A stretch of DNA of 64,000 nt from contig CAVXYW010000001.1 in the NCBI GenBank assembly GCA_963766295.1, positions 372,001-436,000 on the forward strand. Reading direction: 5' to 3'. Numbering within the stretch: position 1 is the first letter of the stretch; the number at the start of each line of letters is the position of its first letter. This stretch comes from JBBDRJ01 sp963766295 (GTDB taxonomy: Bacteria > Actinomycetota > JAICYB01). This document shows positions 56,424-64,000 of the stretch, piece by piece. Under the pieces are notes generated by a model. It ran no database searches, had not been told where the DNA came from, and worked only from the letters and a program-made list of their open reading frames with translations. Position numbers and translations under genes: made by a program.

Positions 56424-57395
56424 CTATTCGCCGCCTTCGATCTGCTGACCGACGAACTCCTCGGACTCGTTGTCGAACTCCGAGAGGCCCGATTCAGCGT
56501 CAACGTCCTCAGATGTGTTGGCGAGCACGAGGTCCGCCGAACCACCAGCCGAGGTAACCACGCCGGCAACCTGCCCGGCAACGGCGTCACCCGAGTTGGC
56601 TGAAGCGTTCTGCGTCAACTCACCGGAGATCTCGCCGTCCGAGAAGTTGTCGCCGCCCTCGGTCTCCTGGCCGACTTCGTAGTCGGCGAAGTTATCGGCG
56701 AAAGCATCGCCGGTGGAGATGTCGACGTCGGTCGACTCGTTGGTGGCGTCAACAGAGGCATCACCAGCCGAGACGATGCCGAGCACCTGGCCGCCGACTC
56801 CGTCGCCGGTGGCCGCAGACGCGGTCTGGCTGACCTCACCGGAGATGTCGTCCTCGGCGTCGTTCTCGTCACCTTCGTTCTGCTGGCCGAACTCGGACTC
56901 CAAGAAGTTGGTGGCGTCGGCGTCACCGGTCTCGATGTCGACGTCCTCGGAGGTGTTAGCGGCCACAACATCGGCCGAACCACCAGCAGAGGTCACAACA
57001 CCGATCACCGAACCACCGACCCCGTCACCGGAGCTGGCCGAAGCGTCCTGGCTGACCTGGCCAGAGATCTCGCCGGATTCGAGCTCGTTGTCTCCGCCAC
57101 TTTCGTTCTCCTGACCAACCTCCTGCAGGAGCTCGTTATTGGCCGAGGCCTCACCGGTCTCGATGTCGACGTCCTCTGAGCGGTTGGTTGCGTCGACGGA
57201 AGCGTCGCCGGCGGAAACAACACCAACGACCTGACCGCCCACTGCGTCACCGCTGGACGAGGTGCCGGTTTGGCTGACCTCTGAGGAGATGTCGTCCTCA
57301 GCGTCGTTCTGACTGCCGGCCAGAGCTGAGCCGCCGATCGCGAAGCCGACAACCGTGAGGACCGCTACCAAAAAGATCTTGAAAAGCTTGTTCAT
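56424..57395 (-). CDS. secreted A/B-repeat protein, four modules (first of the array)
   Basis: The 323-residue product starts MNKLFKIFLVAVLTVVGFAI (cleavage near SALAG) and has two A/B pairs ending SEEFVGQQIEGGE. In three of the modules DISSE is replaced by DISGE or EISG, a small drift from the others. The modules have no cysteine. It is the most upstream array gene and has a version of the shared promoter block. The next gene upstream is a secreted CAP protein in the same orientation. Confidence 0.9.
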   Translation of the reverse strand: MNKLFKIFLVAVLTVVGFAIGGSALAGSQNDAEDDISSEVSQTGTSSSGDAVGGQVVGVVSAGDASVDATNRSEDVDIETGEASANNELLQEVGQENESGGDNELESGEISGQVSQDASASSGDGVGGSVIGVVTSAGGSADVVAANTSEDVDIETGDADATNFLESEFGQQNEGDENDAEDDISGEVSQTASAATGDGVGGQVLGIVSAGDASVDATNESTDVDISTGDAFADNFADYEVGQETEGGDNFSDGEISGELTQNASANSGDAVAGQVAGVVTSAGGSADLVLANTSEDVDAESGLSEFDNESEEFVGQQIEGGE

Positions 57396-57464
57396 TCGTT
57401 CGCACCTCCTTGCCGCACTGCCGATCTCGCGCACACCAGAAATGACGGCGCGCTAGGAGCAACA

Positions 57465-57494
57465 GTTGTACCAGCCGAAAAGGCGGTACCGCAA
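57465..57494 (-). promoter_or_regulatory. promoter candidate of the first array gene
   Basis: TTGCGG (57494-57489), 18 bases, TACAAC (57470-57465) preceded by GGCTGG; AATCGACATAAAC lies just upstream. Confidence 0.6.
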
Positions 57495-57595
57495 GCGTTT
57501 ATGTCGATTCGATGACAAACGAAAGCCCGGAGCAGCGTGAAAAGGTGCGCTGACCAGCCCAAACGTGATCCTGAAGATTTGTGAAGATTCTGAGA

Positions 57596-58354
57596 TCAGG
57601 CCCAGAAACCGAGGATGTCCGCTACACGCCGCAAGCCGCCTACGAAGCGCTGCCATATGGACTCGGAATCCTCCTCGACGGCCGCCGACGCGGGGGCAGG
57701 CGTCAGGAGGACAGGGAACGGATCCCCAGGAGTTATCCCGTCCTTGACGGCGTTCGGGTCCGGTCTGATCGGCGCCCGGGTCGGTGTGGGTACGGTCGTC
57801 GGCGGAGGTGTAGGTGGAGCGGGCGGAGGCGGTGCGGGAGGGGCGGTGCGAGCCGGCGTGGGCAAGGGTTCTGGAGCCGGCGGGGCGGCGGCCCCTTCGA
57901 TCTCGGCAAACACCTGGGTCACGAAAACCCCACCCTTGGCGTCGGGCACTACGCCAACGCCGATGCTGTTGAAGTTGGGCCGGACGATGTTCTCGTAGTG
58001 GTGGGGGCTGTCCAAGAAGGCCTGCCCGATGAGGTCGACATTGGGTCCCATGCCGACGTTCTCGCCCACGATCCTCCAGACGACGTTCAGTGCCTGGATG
58101 TTGGCGCCGAGGTTCGGGTTGTGGAAGATGTTGCCCTTCTGGAGCATCCGGACGGCCTGCTCGCGCGCCATGTTCACCAGTCCGGCGTGCGTCGACAGCC
58201 CCTGGAGGCCCTTTCCTGATCTCGTCCCATTGACCAACGACGCGACTCGGGCTTCGTCGCCCGTCTTGTACTCCTGGGCGATCGCTGGCGCGCTACCGAC
58301 GCTCGGTGCCATCAAACCGAGCAGAACTAAAACGAGGGCAAGCCTTCCCCGCAT
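57596..58354 (-). CDS. secreted CAP-domain (SCP/PR1-like) protein
   Basis: The 252-residue product has a signal peptide (RLALVLVLLGLMAPSVGSAPA), then a CAP domain: LVNGTRSGKGLQGLSTHAGLVNMAREQAVRML, IVGENVGMG, FLDSPHHYENIVRPNFNSIGVGVV and VFVTQVFAEI. The His and Glu residues of the CAP cleft are present (FHNPNLG-like, GENVG, SPHHYENI). A long proline/threonine linker follows, and the C-terminus is amphipathic (SIWQRFVGGLRRVADILGFWA). Bacterial CAP proteins are usually extracellular with unclear activity. It lies upstream of the array in the same direction. Confidence 0.85.
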   Translation of the reverse strand: MRGRLALVLVLLGLMAPSVGSAPAIAQEYKTGDEARVASLVNGTRSGKGLQGLSTHAGLVNMAREQAVRMLQKGNIFHNPNLGANIQALNVVWRIVGENVGMGPNVDLIGQAFLDSPHHYENIVRPNFNSIGVGVVPDAKGGVFVTQVFAEIEGAAAPPAPEPLPTPARTAPPAPPPPAPPTPPPTTVPTPTRAPIRPDPNAVKDGITPGDPFPVLLTPAPASAAVEEDSESIWQRFVGGLRRVADILGFWA

Positions 58355-58427
58355 GAAGGGGAATCGGACGCGAAGCCGGCCGATGCTCTAGCTCGTGCGG
58401 ACTAGTCGCCCGGCAGGGGACCCTTCG

Positions 58428-58670
58428 CTAGTCGAAGAGCTCCGCCGCCTTGTCGCGGACCTGCTTGAAGGGTTTCCTCTTCCCGTCCGAGGGCAGCAGC
58501 GCGTCGTTTCGGGCGAAGCCCCAGCCCACCAGCTGGACTCCGATGCGGCTCCAGCGCCTCTTCAGGGCCTTCCCACACTCGGGGCACTTGATCGGCGCTT
58601 TCTCCCCTTGCAGGACGATGACCTCGAGGGTCGCCTCGCATCCAGTGCAGGAGTATTCGAAGACCGGCAT
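58428..58670 (-). CDS. FmdB-family zinc ribbon protein
   Basis: The 80-residue product starts MPVFEYSCTGCEATLEVIVL and has a second CxxC (IKCPECGKALKRRW), the FmdB-type putative regulatory zinc ribbon. The C-terminal half is basic. AAAGGGACG precedes the ATG; a longer frame upstream is rejected since it overlaps the csoR-like gene in low-quality sequence. Its function is unknown. Confidence 0.85.
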   Translation of the reverse strand: MPVFEYSCTGCEATLEVIVLQGEKAPIKCPECGKALKRRWSRIGVQLVGWGFARNDALLPSDGKRKPFKQVRDKAAELFD

Positions 58671-58779
58671 CGTCCCTTTTATGGTAGTCGTGGATGAGCA
58701 ACACAGGCTCTGACCAGCGTGTTCGTCCGGTAATCCACAGACTGTGGATGAACTGGGGACGAACGACACCCATGGAATT

Positions 58780-59061
58780 TCAGGCCTGTAGGAACCGCTC
58801 AACTACCTTCACGACCTCGTCGATCTTGTCGTCGGCCGTCCCCTTTGTTCGGATCGCGTCGGACACGCACCCCTTCATGTGCTCACGAAGCAGGCGAACG
58901 CCGACCTTCTCCATACCGGAGATGACCGCCGAGATCTGGGTGAGAACGTCGACGCAGTACACGTCCTCGGACACCATCCGCTGAACCCCGCGTATCTGCC
59001 CCTCGATCTTCCTCAGGCGAGAAAGCAGCTCATCGCGGTCAGATGCATAGGGATAGGGCAT
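58780..59061 (-). CDS. csoR: copper-sensing CsoR-type repressor
   Basis: The 93-residue product is a CsoR/RcnR-family four-helix repressor: LLSRLRKIEGQIRGVQRMV, then the Cu(I) ligands Cys36, His61 and Cys65 (VYCVDVL, LREHMKGC), the same positions as in mycobacterial CsoR. It should release DNA on Cu(I) binding. The ATG at 59061 gives MPYPYASDRDELL. An ATACCC/GGGTAT operator lies 32 bases upstream, indicating autoregulation. No copper exporter or chaperone gene is adjacent. Confidence 0.85.
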   Translation of the reverse strand: MPYPYASDRDELLSRLRKIEGQIRGVQRMVSEDVYCVDVLTQISAVISGMEKVGVRLLREHMKGCVSDAIRTKGTADDKIDEVVKVVERFLQA

Positions 59062-59092
59062 GAGGCCTCCAGCCGCTCTTTGGACCATGCGC

Positions 59093-59109
59093 ATACCCGG
59101 TGGGGGTAT
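59093..59109. promoter_or_regulatory. CsoR-type operator
   Basis: ATACCCGGTGGGGGTAT: inverted ATACCC and GGGTAT around a G-rich centre, the typical form of a CsoR operator, just upstream of the csoR-like gene. Confidence 0.75.
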
Positions 59110-59150
59110 AGATGGATTCTAGCTTCGGCCGCCCGTCCCTTAGTGGTTTT

Positions 59151-59393
59151 TCAGTACCACTGCGTCGCGACCGCGAAGGCAACACCGATCAGTCCGAGCC
59201 CGGAGAAGAGCGGAACGGGATCTCCGTTCCAAAGGACGTAGCTGGTCAGGATCAGCACGACGCCGACGCCTACTGCGGTGAAGAAAACGTAGGGGACCCA
59301 GCGCTTCGTTCGCCGTTTGCGCGGCGGCGTGCGAACGGCGGGCGGCTTGGATCGCCGTCCGTCTCGCTTGCGTTTGGATCTCGAAACGGGCAT
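59151..59393 (-). CDS. crgA: cell division protein CrgA
   Basis: The 80-residue product has a basic N-terminus (MPVSRSKRKRDGRRSKPP) and two membrane segments (WVPYVFFTAVGVGVVLILTSY; PLFSGLGLIGVAFAVATQWY), the layout of CrgA, a small actinobacterial divisome protein that recruits septal enzymes. Its place near trpG, pknB and pbpA agrees with the mycobacterial locus. The ATG at 59393 is preferred to TTG at 59399. Confidence 0.85.
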   Translation of the reverse strand: MPVSRSKRKRDGRRSKPPAVRTPPRKRRTKRWVPYVFFTAVGVGVVLILTSYVLWNGDPVPLFSGLGLIGVAFAVATQWY

Positions 59394-59420
59394 GAGCAAC
59401 AGCGATGATACGTTTCATCG

Positions 59421-60287
59421 ATGGGGAAGCGCAGTCTCGTTCTCGTTCATGCACATCCGGACGACGAGGGCTTGGCCACCGGAGGAACGATTGCGCGTTA
59501 TACGTCCGAAGGCGCCCACGTCTGCTTGATCACGTGCACCAACGGCGAGGTGGGCGAGATCGCAGACGTGCCCGAACTCGGCACCCCTGAAGAGATAGCA
59601 CCCCGACTGGGAGAGGTACGAAGAGCAGAGCTGGAGGAGGCCTGCCGGCGCCTTGGTGACGTCGATCTGAGGATGCTGGGCTTCCACGATTCGGGGATGG
59701 ACGGCACACCGGAGAACGACGACCCGAAAGCCTTCGTAAACCAAGATCTCGATCTTTCCGTCCGGCAGATCGTTGCGATCCTGCGTGAGGTCAAGCCTCA
59801 GGTACTGATCACTTACAACGAATTCGGGTTTTACGGGCATCCCGATCACATCCGGGCACACGAGGCGGCGCTCGCCGCAGTTGAGGCCGCGAAAGACTCG
59901 GCCTACGCTCCCGATCTCGGGGAGCCGCACACCGTCACGAAGGTCTACTACAACGCAATTCCGGTGTCCCTTATGCGCGAAGGGATGAAGCTTGCAGCCG
60001 AATTCTTCGAGGGCGAAGGAGAGTTCATCTCGGAGGAGGACGTCGAGCGCATAGGCACCGATGATTCACTCGTGACGACGGCGATTGAAGTGAGCGACTT
60101 CGTGAAGACGAAGTTCTACTCGCTGGAAGCGCACAGAACGCAACTGGGAACGACGCAGGTTTGGTTCGATATCCCCGATGACGTCCGCAACTTGATGTTC
60201 GCGACGGAGTTTTACGTTCTCGCACCGTCCGGCACGCACTCTTTCACCGATCGCGAGAACGATCTTTTCGACGGTGTTCCTTCGTGA
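59421..60287 (+). CDS. PIG-L family deacetylase (MshB/Mca-like)
   Basis: The 288-residue protein has the zinc-binding AHPDDEGLATGGTIARYTSEGA, then ITCTNGEVGEI, the loop LGFHDSGMDGT, and the second zinc motif NEFGFYGHPDHIRAH. It resembles the mycothiol enzymes MshB (deacetylase of GlcNAc-inositol) and Mca (mycothiol S-conjugate amidase); I cannot decide between them. It overlaps the next gene by four bases. Confidence 0.85.
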   Translation: MGKRSLVLVHAHPDDEGLATGGTIARYTSEGAHVCLITCTNGEVGEIADVPELGTPEEIAPRLGEVRRAELEEACRRLGDVDLRMLGFHDSGMDGTPENDDPKAFVNQDLDLSVRQIVAILREVKPQVLITYNEFGFYGHPDHIRAHEAALAAVEAAKDSAYAPDLGEPHTVTKVYYNAIPVSLMREGMKLAAEFFEGEGEFISEEDVERIGTDDSLVTTAIEVSDFVKTKFYSLEAHRTQLGTTQVWFDIPDDVRNLMFATEFYVLAPSGTHSFTDRENDLFDGVPS

Positions 60288-60883
60288 CGAGCCCGCGTGT
60301 GTTCGTCCTGGACAACTACGACTCGTTCACTTTCAACCTCGTCCAGTACCTCGGTGAGTTGGGCGCGACCCTCGATGTCGAGCGCAACGACAAGATCACC
60401 GTCGACGAGATCGCGCAGCGTGCGCCCGACGCAGTAGTCATCTCGCCCGGTCCGGGTGTGCCGTCCAACGCCGGCATATCGATTCCGGTCGTCGAATGGT
60501 GCGCGGAATCGTCGACGCCGTTGCTCGGTGTGTGTTTGGGCCATCAGGCGATCGGCGAGGCTTTCGGCGGACACGTCGTCCGGGCGCCGAGCATCATGCA
60601 CGGCAAAACTTCGCAGATCCACCACACGGGTGCCGGTGTCCTGCACGGGTTGAGCGATCCGTTCGAAGCGACGCGCTATCACTCGCTCGTGGTCGAGCGT
60701 TCCTCCCTTCCCGAAGTGCTGGACGTGACGGCTTGGACGGCGGACGACGTGTTGATGGGGTTCCGGCACGAGTCTTTGCCGATAGAAGGTGTGCAGTTCC
60801 ACCCGGAATCGATCCTGACAGGCGAAGGGATGGCGTTGCTGGCCAACTTCCTCGAGTCGGCTAAGGCCAAAGCGCCGCGCTAG
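60284..60883 (+). CDS. trpG: anthranilate/aminodeoxychorismate synthase glutamine amidotransferase
   Basis: The 199-residue class I glutamine amidotransferase has LDNYDSFTFNLVQYLGELGA, the oxyanion segment VISPGPGVPSNAG, the nucleophile Cys in LGVCLGHQAIGEAFGG, and the His/Glu pair in VQFHPESILT. It supplies ammonia to anthranilate or aminodeoxychorismate synthase; trpG and pabA cannot be separated here. GTG start within the end of the deacetylase gene. Its place beside pknB is the conserved actinobacterial position. Confidence 0.9.
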   Translation: MTSPRVFVLDNYDSFTFNLVQYLGELGATLDVERNDKITVDEIAQRAPDAVVISPGPGVPSNAGISIPVVEWCAESSTPLLGVCLGHQAIGEAFGGHVVRAPSIMHGKTSQIHHTGAGVLHGLSDPFEATRYHSLVVERSSLPEVLDVTAWTADDVLMGFRHESLPIEGVQFHPESILTGEGMALLANFLESAKAKAPR

Positions 60884-62760
60884 TCGGTCCCGACCGTTAT
60901 CTCCACTTCGTCCCCGCGACTCACCGTCGTTCCGGGCGCCGGGAACTGATCGATAACGTGTCCGCGCTCGGATGGGTCCGCAGTGAACTGTTTAACCACG
61001 CGCACTTCTAGACCCCTCGACTCCAACTCGTTGACGGCGTCGGCTTCGAGATCGGTGCGAACGTCCGGCATCGCGAATTGCTCCGGTCCTTCGGAGATGA
61101 AGATGTCGACCACCGACCCGGGCGCGGCTTCACCTTCACCGCTCGGGTCCTGATCGAAGACGGTTCCGTTTTCGGCAGTTGGGTGGGGTTCTCGTATGCG
61201 GTTCACCCTGAAGCCGGCGTTGGCGAGGATCGCCGAGGCGTCCGCTTCGTCCTGGCCTACGACGTCTGGGACGATCGCGCGTTCCTCGCCTTGCGACACG
61301 GACACGTCGACCCTGTCACCGCTGCGCACCTCGCGCCCGGGGTTGGGATCTTGATCGAGGACGGTGCCGACCTCCTTGTCGCTGAAGGCCTGCGTTCGCT
61401 CCCCGATCGTCAGGCCGAGCTCCCTGAGCGCCGAGGTTGCGTCCTCGAGCGATTTTCCGACGATGTTGGGAACCGTAACTATCGGGCGTCCTTTGGACAC
61501 CCAGTACTTCACCTGACTCCCACGCGCGACGCTTCGTCCTGCTGGAGGCTCCTGCCGCGTGATCAATCCGTCTTCGACGGACTGTGAGAACTCCTGAGTT
61601 TGGAAAGCGGGCTCGAGTCCGGCGGACCGGATCAGGCGGTTGGCTTCGTCCGGTTGTCGCTCGGAAACGCGCGGGACGTCGACGCGTCCGACGACAGTGT
61701 CGAAGAGGGTGACCAAGGACCAAGCACCGAGCGCGAGGCCGGCTGCGAGCAGAAGTAGTGCGAGAGCAACGAGCCAGCCGGGCCGCCGGACGGCTTGCCG
61801 CTGCATCGGTCCGACCTTGCGGATCACCTGCGTGCCGTCGTCGACGGTCGGAACCTTCATCGTTGCGGTGACCGCTTTGCCTTGCGTGAACGCTTCGAGG
61901 TCACGGGCCATCAGTGCTGCGGAGCTGTAACGATCTTCCGGACGCTTGGCCAGTGAGTTGAGAACGATGGCTTCCAAAGGGCGGGGGATGTCTTCGCGAT
62001 GGTGGGACGGGGGACGGGGCATCTCGCGAACGTGTTTGTACGCGATCGATACCGGTGAATCGCCTTCGAACGGCCGACGTCCGGTCAGCGTTTCGTACAG
62101 CACGATGCCGAGCGAGTAGATGTCCGATCGCCCGTCGAGCGGAAGTCCCTGAGCTTGTTCCGGCGAAAGGTAATAGGCAGTGCCAAGGATCGTTCCGGTT
62201 TGCGTCATCGTGCTTCCGGCTTCGGCTCGCGCGATCCCGAAGTCGGTCACCTGAACCTTTCCGTCTTCGGACAGCAAGATGTTTCCGGGCTTGATATCGC
62301 GGTGAACGAGTCCGGTGCGGTGTGCGTAGGCCAGTGCGCTCAGCACATCTCGCGCGATGCGCGTTGCATCAGCGATCTCCAGCGGACCTTCATCGGCGAG
62401 ATGGTCCTTGAGCGACTTCCCTTCCACGTACTCCATGACGATGAAGTTGAAGTCGCCGTCCTTTCCGGAGTCGTAGATCTGGACGATGTTGGGGTGCTGC
62501 AGCTTGGCCGCCGACATGGCTTCTCGGCGGAAACGTTCGACGAAGGATTCGTCCCCTGCGTATTGCGGATGGAGGATCTTGATCGCGACCTCGCGACCGA
62601 GCTGCGTGTCATCGGCGAGGAAGACGTCGGCCATTCCGCCCACACCAACGCGCCGGACGATCTCATAACGCTTCGCAAGGACCTGGGGCACGCGGCGGCC
62701 CGTCGTCCTGCGAGCAGGAGGCTTGCGCGTCATGCGCCGAGTTCGGTCGCCACTAGCCAT
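60880..62760 (-). CDS. pknB: serine/threonine protein kinase PknB with four PASTA domains
   Basis: The 626-residue protein has an N-terminal Hanks-type kinase: glycine loop VGVGGMADVFLA, VAIKILHP lysine, catalytic HRDIKPGNIL, DFGIARAE and activation-loop TGTILGTAYYLSPEQ with phosphorylatable Thr. A transmembrane helix follows (GWLVALALLLLAAGLALGAW, about 330-352), then four extracellular PASTA repeats (for example VPNIVGKSLEDATSALRELG). PknB senses muropeptides or lipid II and controls cell-wall synthesis and division. It overlaps trpG convergently by four bases and follows pbpA after nine bases. Confidence 0.95.
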   Translation of the reverse strand: MASGDRTRRMTRKPPARRTTGRRVPQVLAKRYEIVRRVGVGGMADVFLADDTQLGREVAIKILHPQYAGDESFVERFRREAMSAAKLQHPNIVQIYDSGKDGDFNFIVMEYVEGKSLKDHLADEGPLEIADATRIARDVLSALAYAHRTGLVHRDIKPGNILLSEDGKVQVTDFGIARAEAGSTMTQTGTILGTAYYLSPEQAQGLPLDGRSDIYSLGIVLYETLTGRRPFEGDSPVSIAYKHVREMPRPPSHHREDIPRPLEAIVLNSLAKRPEDRYSSAALMARDLEAFTQGKAVTATMKVPTVDDGTQVIRKVGPMQRQAVRRPGWLVALALLLLAAGLALGAWSLVTLFDTVVGRVDVPRVSERQPDEANRLIRSAGLEPAFQTQEFSQSVEDGLITRQEPPAGRSVARGSQVKYWVSKGRPIVTVPNIVGKSLEDATSALRELGLTIGERTQAFSDKEVGTVLDQDPNPGREVRSGDRVDVSVSQGEERAIVPDVVGQDEADASAILANAGFRVNRIREPHPTAENGTVFDQDPSGEGEAAPGSVVDIFISEGPEQFAMPDVRTDLEADAVNELESRGLEVRVVKQFTADPSERGHVIDQFPAPGTTVSRGDEVEITVGTD

Positions 62761-62769
62761 GGGATCTGG

Positions 62770-64000
62770 TCACTGTTCCTCTCGAGACTCCCCCGCCGCT
62801 GGATACAGCTTGAAGTACTCATCGAGAACTTGCCGGGCTACAGGCGCGGCAACACGTCCTCCGGTGGCTTGTACGCGGCCACCCCCGCGCTCGACGAGCA
62901 CGGCGATCGCGATGGTTGGGTCTTCGAGTGGAGCGAACGCCATGAACCAAGCGTGCGCCAAACGAGAGCACGCCGGGCCGAAGATGGCGGCTTCGTCTTG
63001 CGAGCACGTCGGCTGGTCGGCCGTGCCCGTCTTGCCGGCAACGGCGGGACTGAAGCTCCCCAGAGCGCTTGATGCCGTTCCGGCCGTGACCACGCGTCGC
63101 ATCATCTGAGCGAGTTGGCCCGCTGCTTCCGGTGAGATCGCCGAGGCTCCGATTCCCGTCCGGATCTCGCGAACCGTGGCGCCGGTGCGGTCGATGACAC
63201 GTTCGGCGAAGCGAGGACGCGGAACGAATCCGCCGTTGCCAACCGTCGCGGCGACCATGGCCATGCCGAAGGGCGATGCCTGGATGACCCATTGACCGAA
63301 TCCCGCACGCGCGCGGAAACCGGGAGTGGAAAGCCGCTCGACACGTTCCGTGCCGTCGGCGTTCTTGCTGCGAAGCTCTAGTGGTAGGCAGCCGCTGCGC
63401 GTCTGCACGACGTCTGCCAGCGACTCCTCGTTGTCGCAGCCGACGAATTGGGATCCGCCGATCTGGTCCATCCCGAGAGCCTGGGCGGTGTCGTATAGCT
63501 GCTCGGCGCCGATGTCCACCGCTACTTGAGCGAAGGCCGTGTTGCACGAGACTCGCAAAGCGTCGGCGAGCGACCCGCCGCAACCGCCCGAACCGTAGTT
63601 GTTGATCGCGAACCGGCTGGTCTCTCCCGGCGGCACGTACGCGGCGCTGCTAGGTATCGACGGGGTGTCCGGCGTGTATTTCCCGGACTCCAGAGCCGCT
63701 GCTGCGGTAACGACCTTGAAGGTGGAGCCGGGAGGGCGCCGTGCTTGAAGTGCGACCGAGAGCGTTGGCGACGCGGGGTTTTCGCAGGCAATCGCGTCAC
63801 CGTTCGCGTCTTTTCGCAGTGAGCCGTCGGACAGTCGTTGCAGTCCGAGACCGAGCTCGCAACGAGCACGGTCGGCGGTGCGCCGGTCGTTGGAAGCCAG
63901 TTCGTCCGGTTGATACGACGGGTTGGAAGCTGCGACCAACACGGCTCCCGTCTTCGGGTTCAGCGCAACTACGCCGCCTCGTCTGTCACCGAGTGCTCCC
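62770..64000 (-). CDS. pbpA: penicillin-binding protein PbpA (5' end cut by window)
   Basis: This is the transpeptidase part of a class B penicillin-binding protein. The frame is open to the window end and reads GALGDRRGGVVALNPKTG there, so the N-terminal dimerisation domain lies outside. The active-site Ser is in PGSTFKVVTA (SxxK), with SCN in LRVSCNTAFAQ and KTG in VAGKTGTADQ. It cross-links peptidoglycan outside the membrane. The pbpA-pknB pair is conserved in actinobacteria, where the kinase controls the synthetic machinery. Confidence 0.93.
   Translation of the reverse strand, partial: GALGDRRGGVVALNPKTGAVLVAASNPSYQPDELASNDRRTADRARCELGLGLQRLSDGSLRKDANGDAIACENPASPTLSVALQARRPPGSTFKVVTAAAALESGKYTPDTPSIPSSAAYVPPGETSRFAINNYGSGGCGGSLADALRVSCNTAFAQVAVDIGAEQLYDTAQALGMDQIGGSQFVGCDNEESLADVVQTRSGCLPLELRSKNADGTERVERLSTPGFRARAGFGQWVIQASPFGMAMVAATVGNGGFVPRPRFAERVIDRTGATVREIRTGIGASAISPEAAGQLAQMMRRVVTAGTASSALGSFSPAVAGKTGTADQPTCSQDEAAIFGPACSRLAHAWFMAFAPLEDPTIAIAVLVERGGGRVQATGGRVAAPVARQVLDEYFKLYPAAGESREEQ

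Larger units (their letters stand above)
43493..57395 (-). repeat. array of nine paralogous secreted A/B-module repeat genes
   Basis: All repeat genes face left. Eight are full-length and one is a fragment. In total there are 22 A/B module pairs plus one orphan B module. Module length is about 75 residues in the short genes and about 85-88 in the two long ones. The modules share DISSE, SGDGVGGQV and DVDIETGDA blocks; type A carries SAGDASVDATN and type B carries TSAGGSADVVAANTS. A sigma factor gene at 45539-46207 is the only other gene inside. Confidence 0.95.

Noticed and set aside
43493..57395. Repeated DNA that could be a CRISPR array or satellite
   Set aside because: Repeats are about 225-265 bases, coding in one frame with signal peptides and stop codons, and differ between copies as protein modules do. 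There are no short regular repeats with unique spacers and no cas genes.
43923..57395. Array proteins as curlins, RTX proteins or LPXTG-anchored proteins
   Set aside because: I see no SxxxxxQxGxxNxAxxxQ curlin repeat, no GGxGxDxUx nonapeptide and no LPXTG with a membrane tail. The similarity is only in general Gly/Asp/Asn content.

Overview
The window is a GC-rich bacterial chromosome segment spanning the replication origin of an actinobacterium. The evidence is gene order. On the left lie cwlM–parB–parA–rsmG–jag–yidC–yidD–rnpA–rpmH–dnaA–dnaN–recF–dciA–gyrB–gyrA. Further right come a DUF3566 membrane protein, tRNA-Ile(GAT), tRNA-Ala(TGC), crgA, a glutamine amidotransferase (trpG/pabA type), pknB and pbpA. 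This is the order known around oriC in mycobacteria and relatives. A mycothiol-type maleylpyruvate isomerase, an MshB/Mca-like deacetylase and an R2-like ligand-binding oxidase also fit Actinomycetota. I cannot name a class or genus.

Region by region: 1-9.4 kb holds cell-wall genes, the ParAB partition system with two parS-like sites inside rsmG, and the rpmH/rnpA/yidD/yidC/jag secretion and RNA operon read leftward. 9.4-18.6 kb holds dnaA, the probable oriC with degenerate DnaA boxes between dnaA and dnaN, and the replication and gyrase genes. 18.6-28.5 kb is an insertion between gyrA and the DUF3566 gene: archease, a 2,499-residue secreted multidomain RTX-type protein, and the RNA ligase RtcB. 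28.5-43.4 kb is mixed metabolism: a hydrolase-cyclase fusion, two tRNAs, methyltransferases, a TetR-centred divergon with an ABC1 kinase, SCP2 protein and R2lox, a thiolase, and a NUDIX-metallo-beta-lactamase fusion. 43.5-57.4 kb is a leftward array of eight full-length and one fragmentary paralogous secreted repeat proteins, with one FliA/WhiG-type sigma factor among them. 57.6-64 kb returns to the conserved core: a CAP protein, FmdB, CsoR, CrgA, deacetylase, TrpG/PabA, PknB and PbpA (cut by the window end).

The array is the most unusual part. Each protein has a signal peptide and then 2, 3, 4 or 5 pairs of alternating A-type and B-type modules of about 75-88 residues, always ending in the same B-type C-terminal cap. 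Most genes have a near-identical intrinsic terminator, and several share an upstream promoter-like block. I infer an acidic, mostly cysteine-free extracellular fibre or coat, possibly regulated by the embedded sigma factor. I recognise no described system of this form.

Several genes are broken in this sequence by single-base insertions (gyrB three times, gyrA, the NUDIX-MBL gene, a zinc-ribbon gene and one array gene). As gyrase is essential, sequence error or an unusual decoding event is more likely than real loss.
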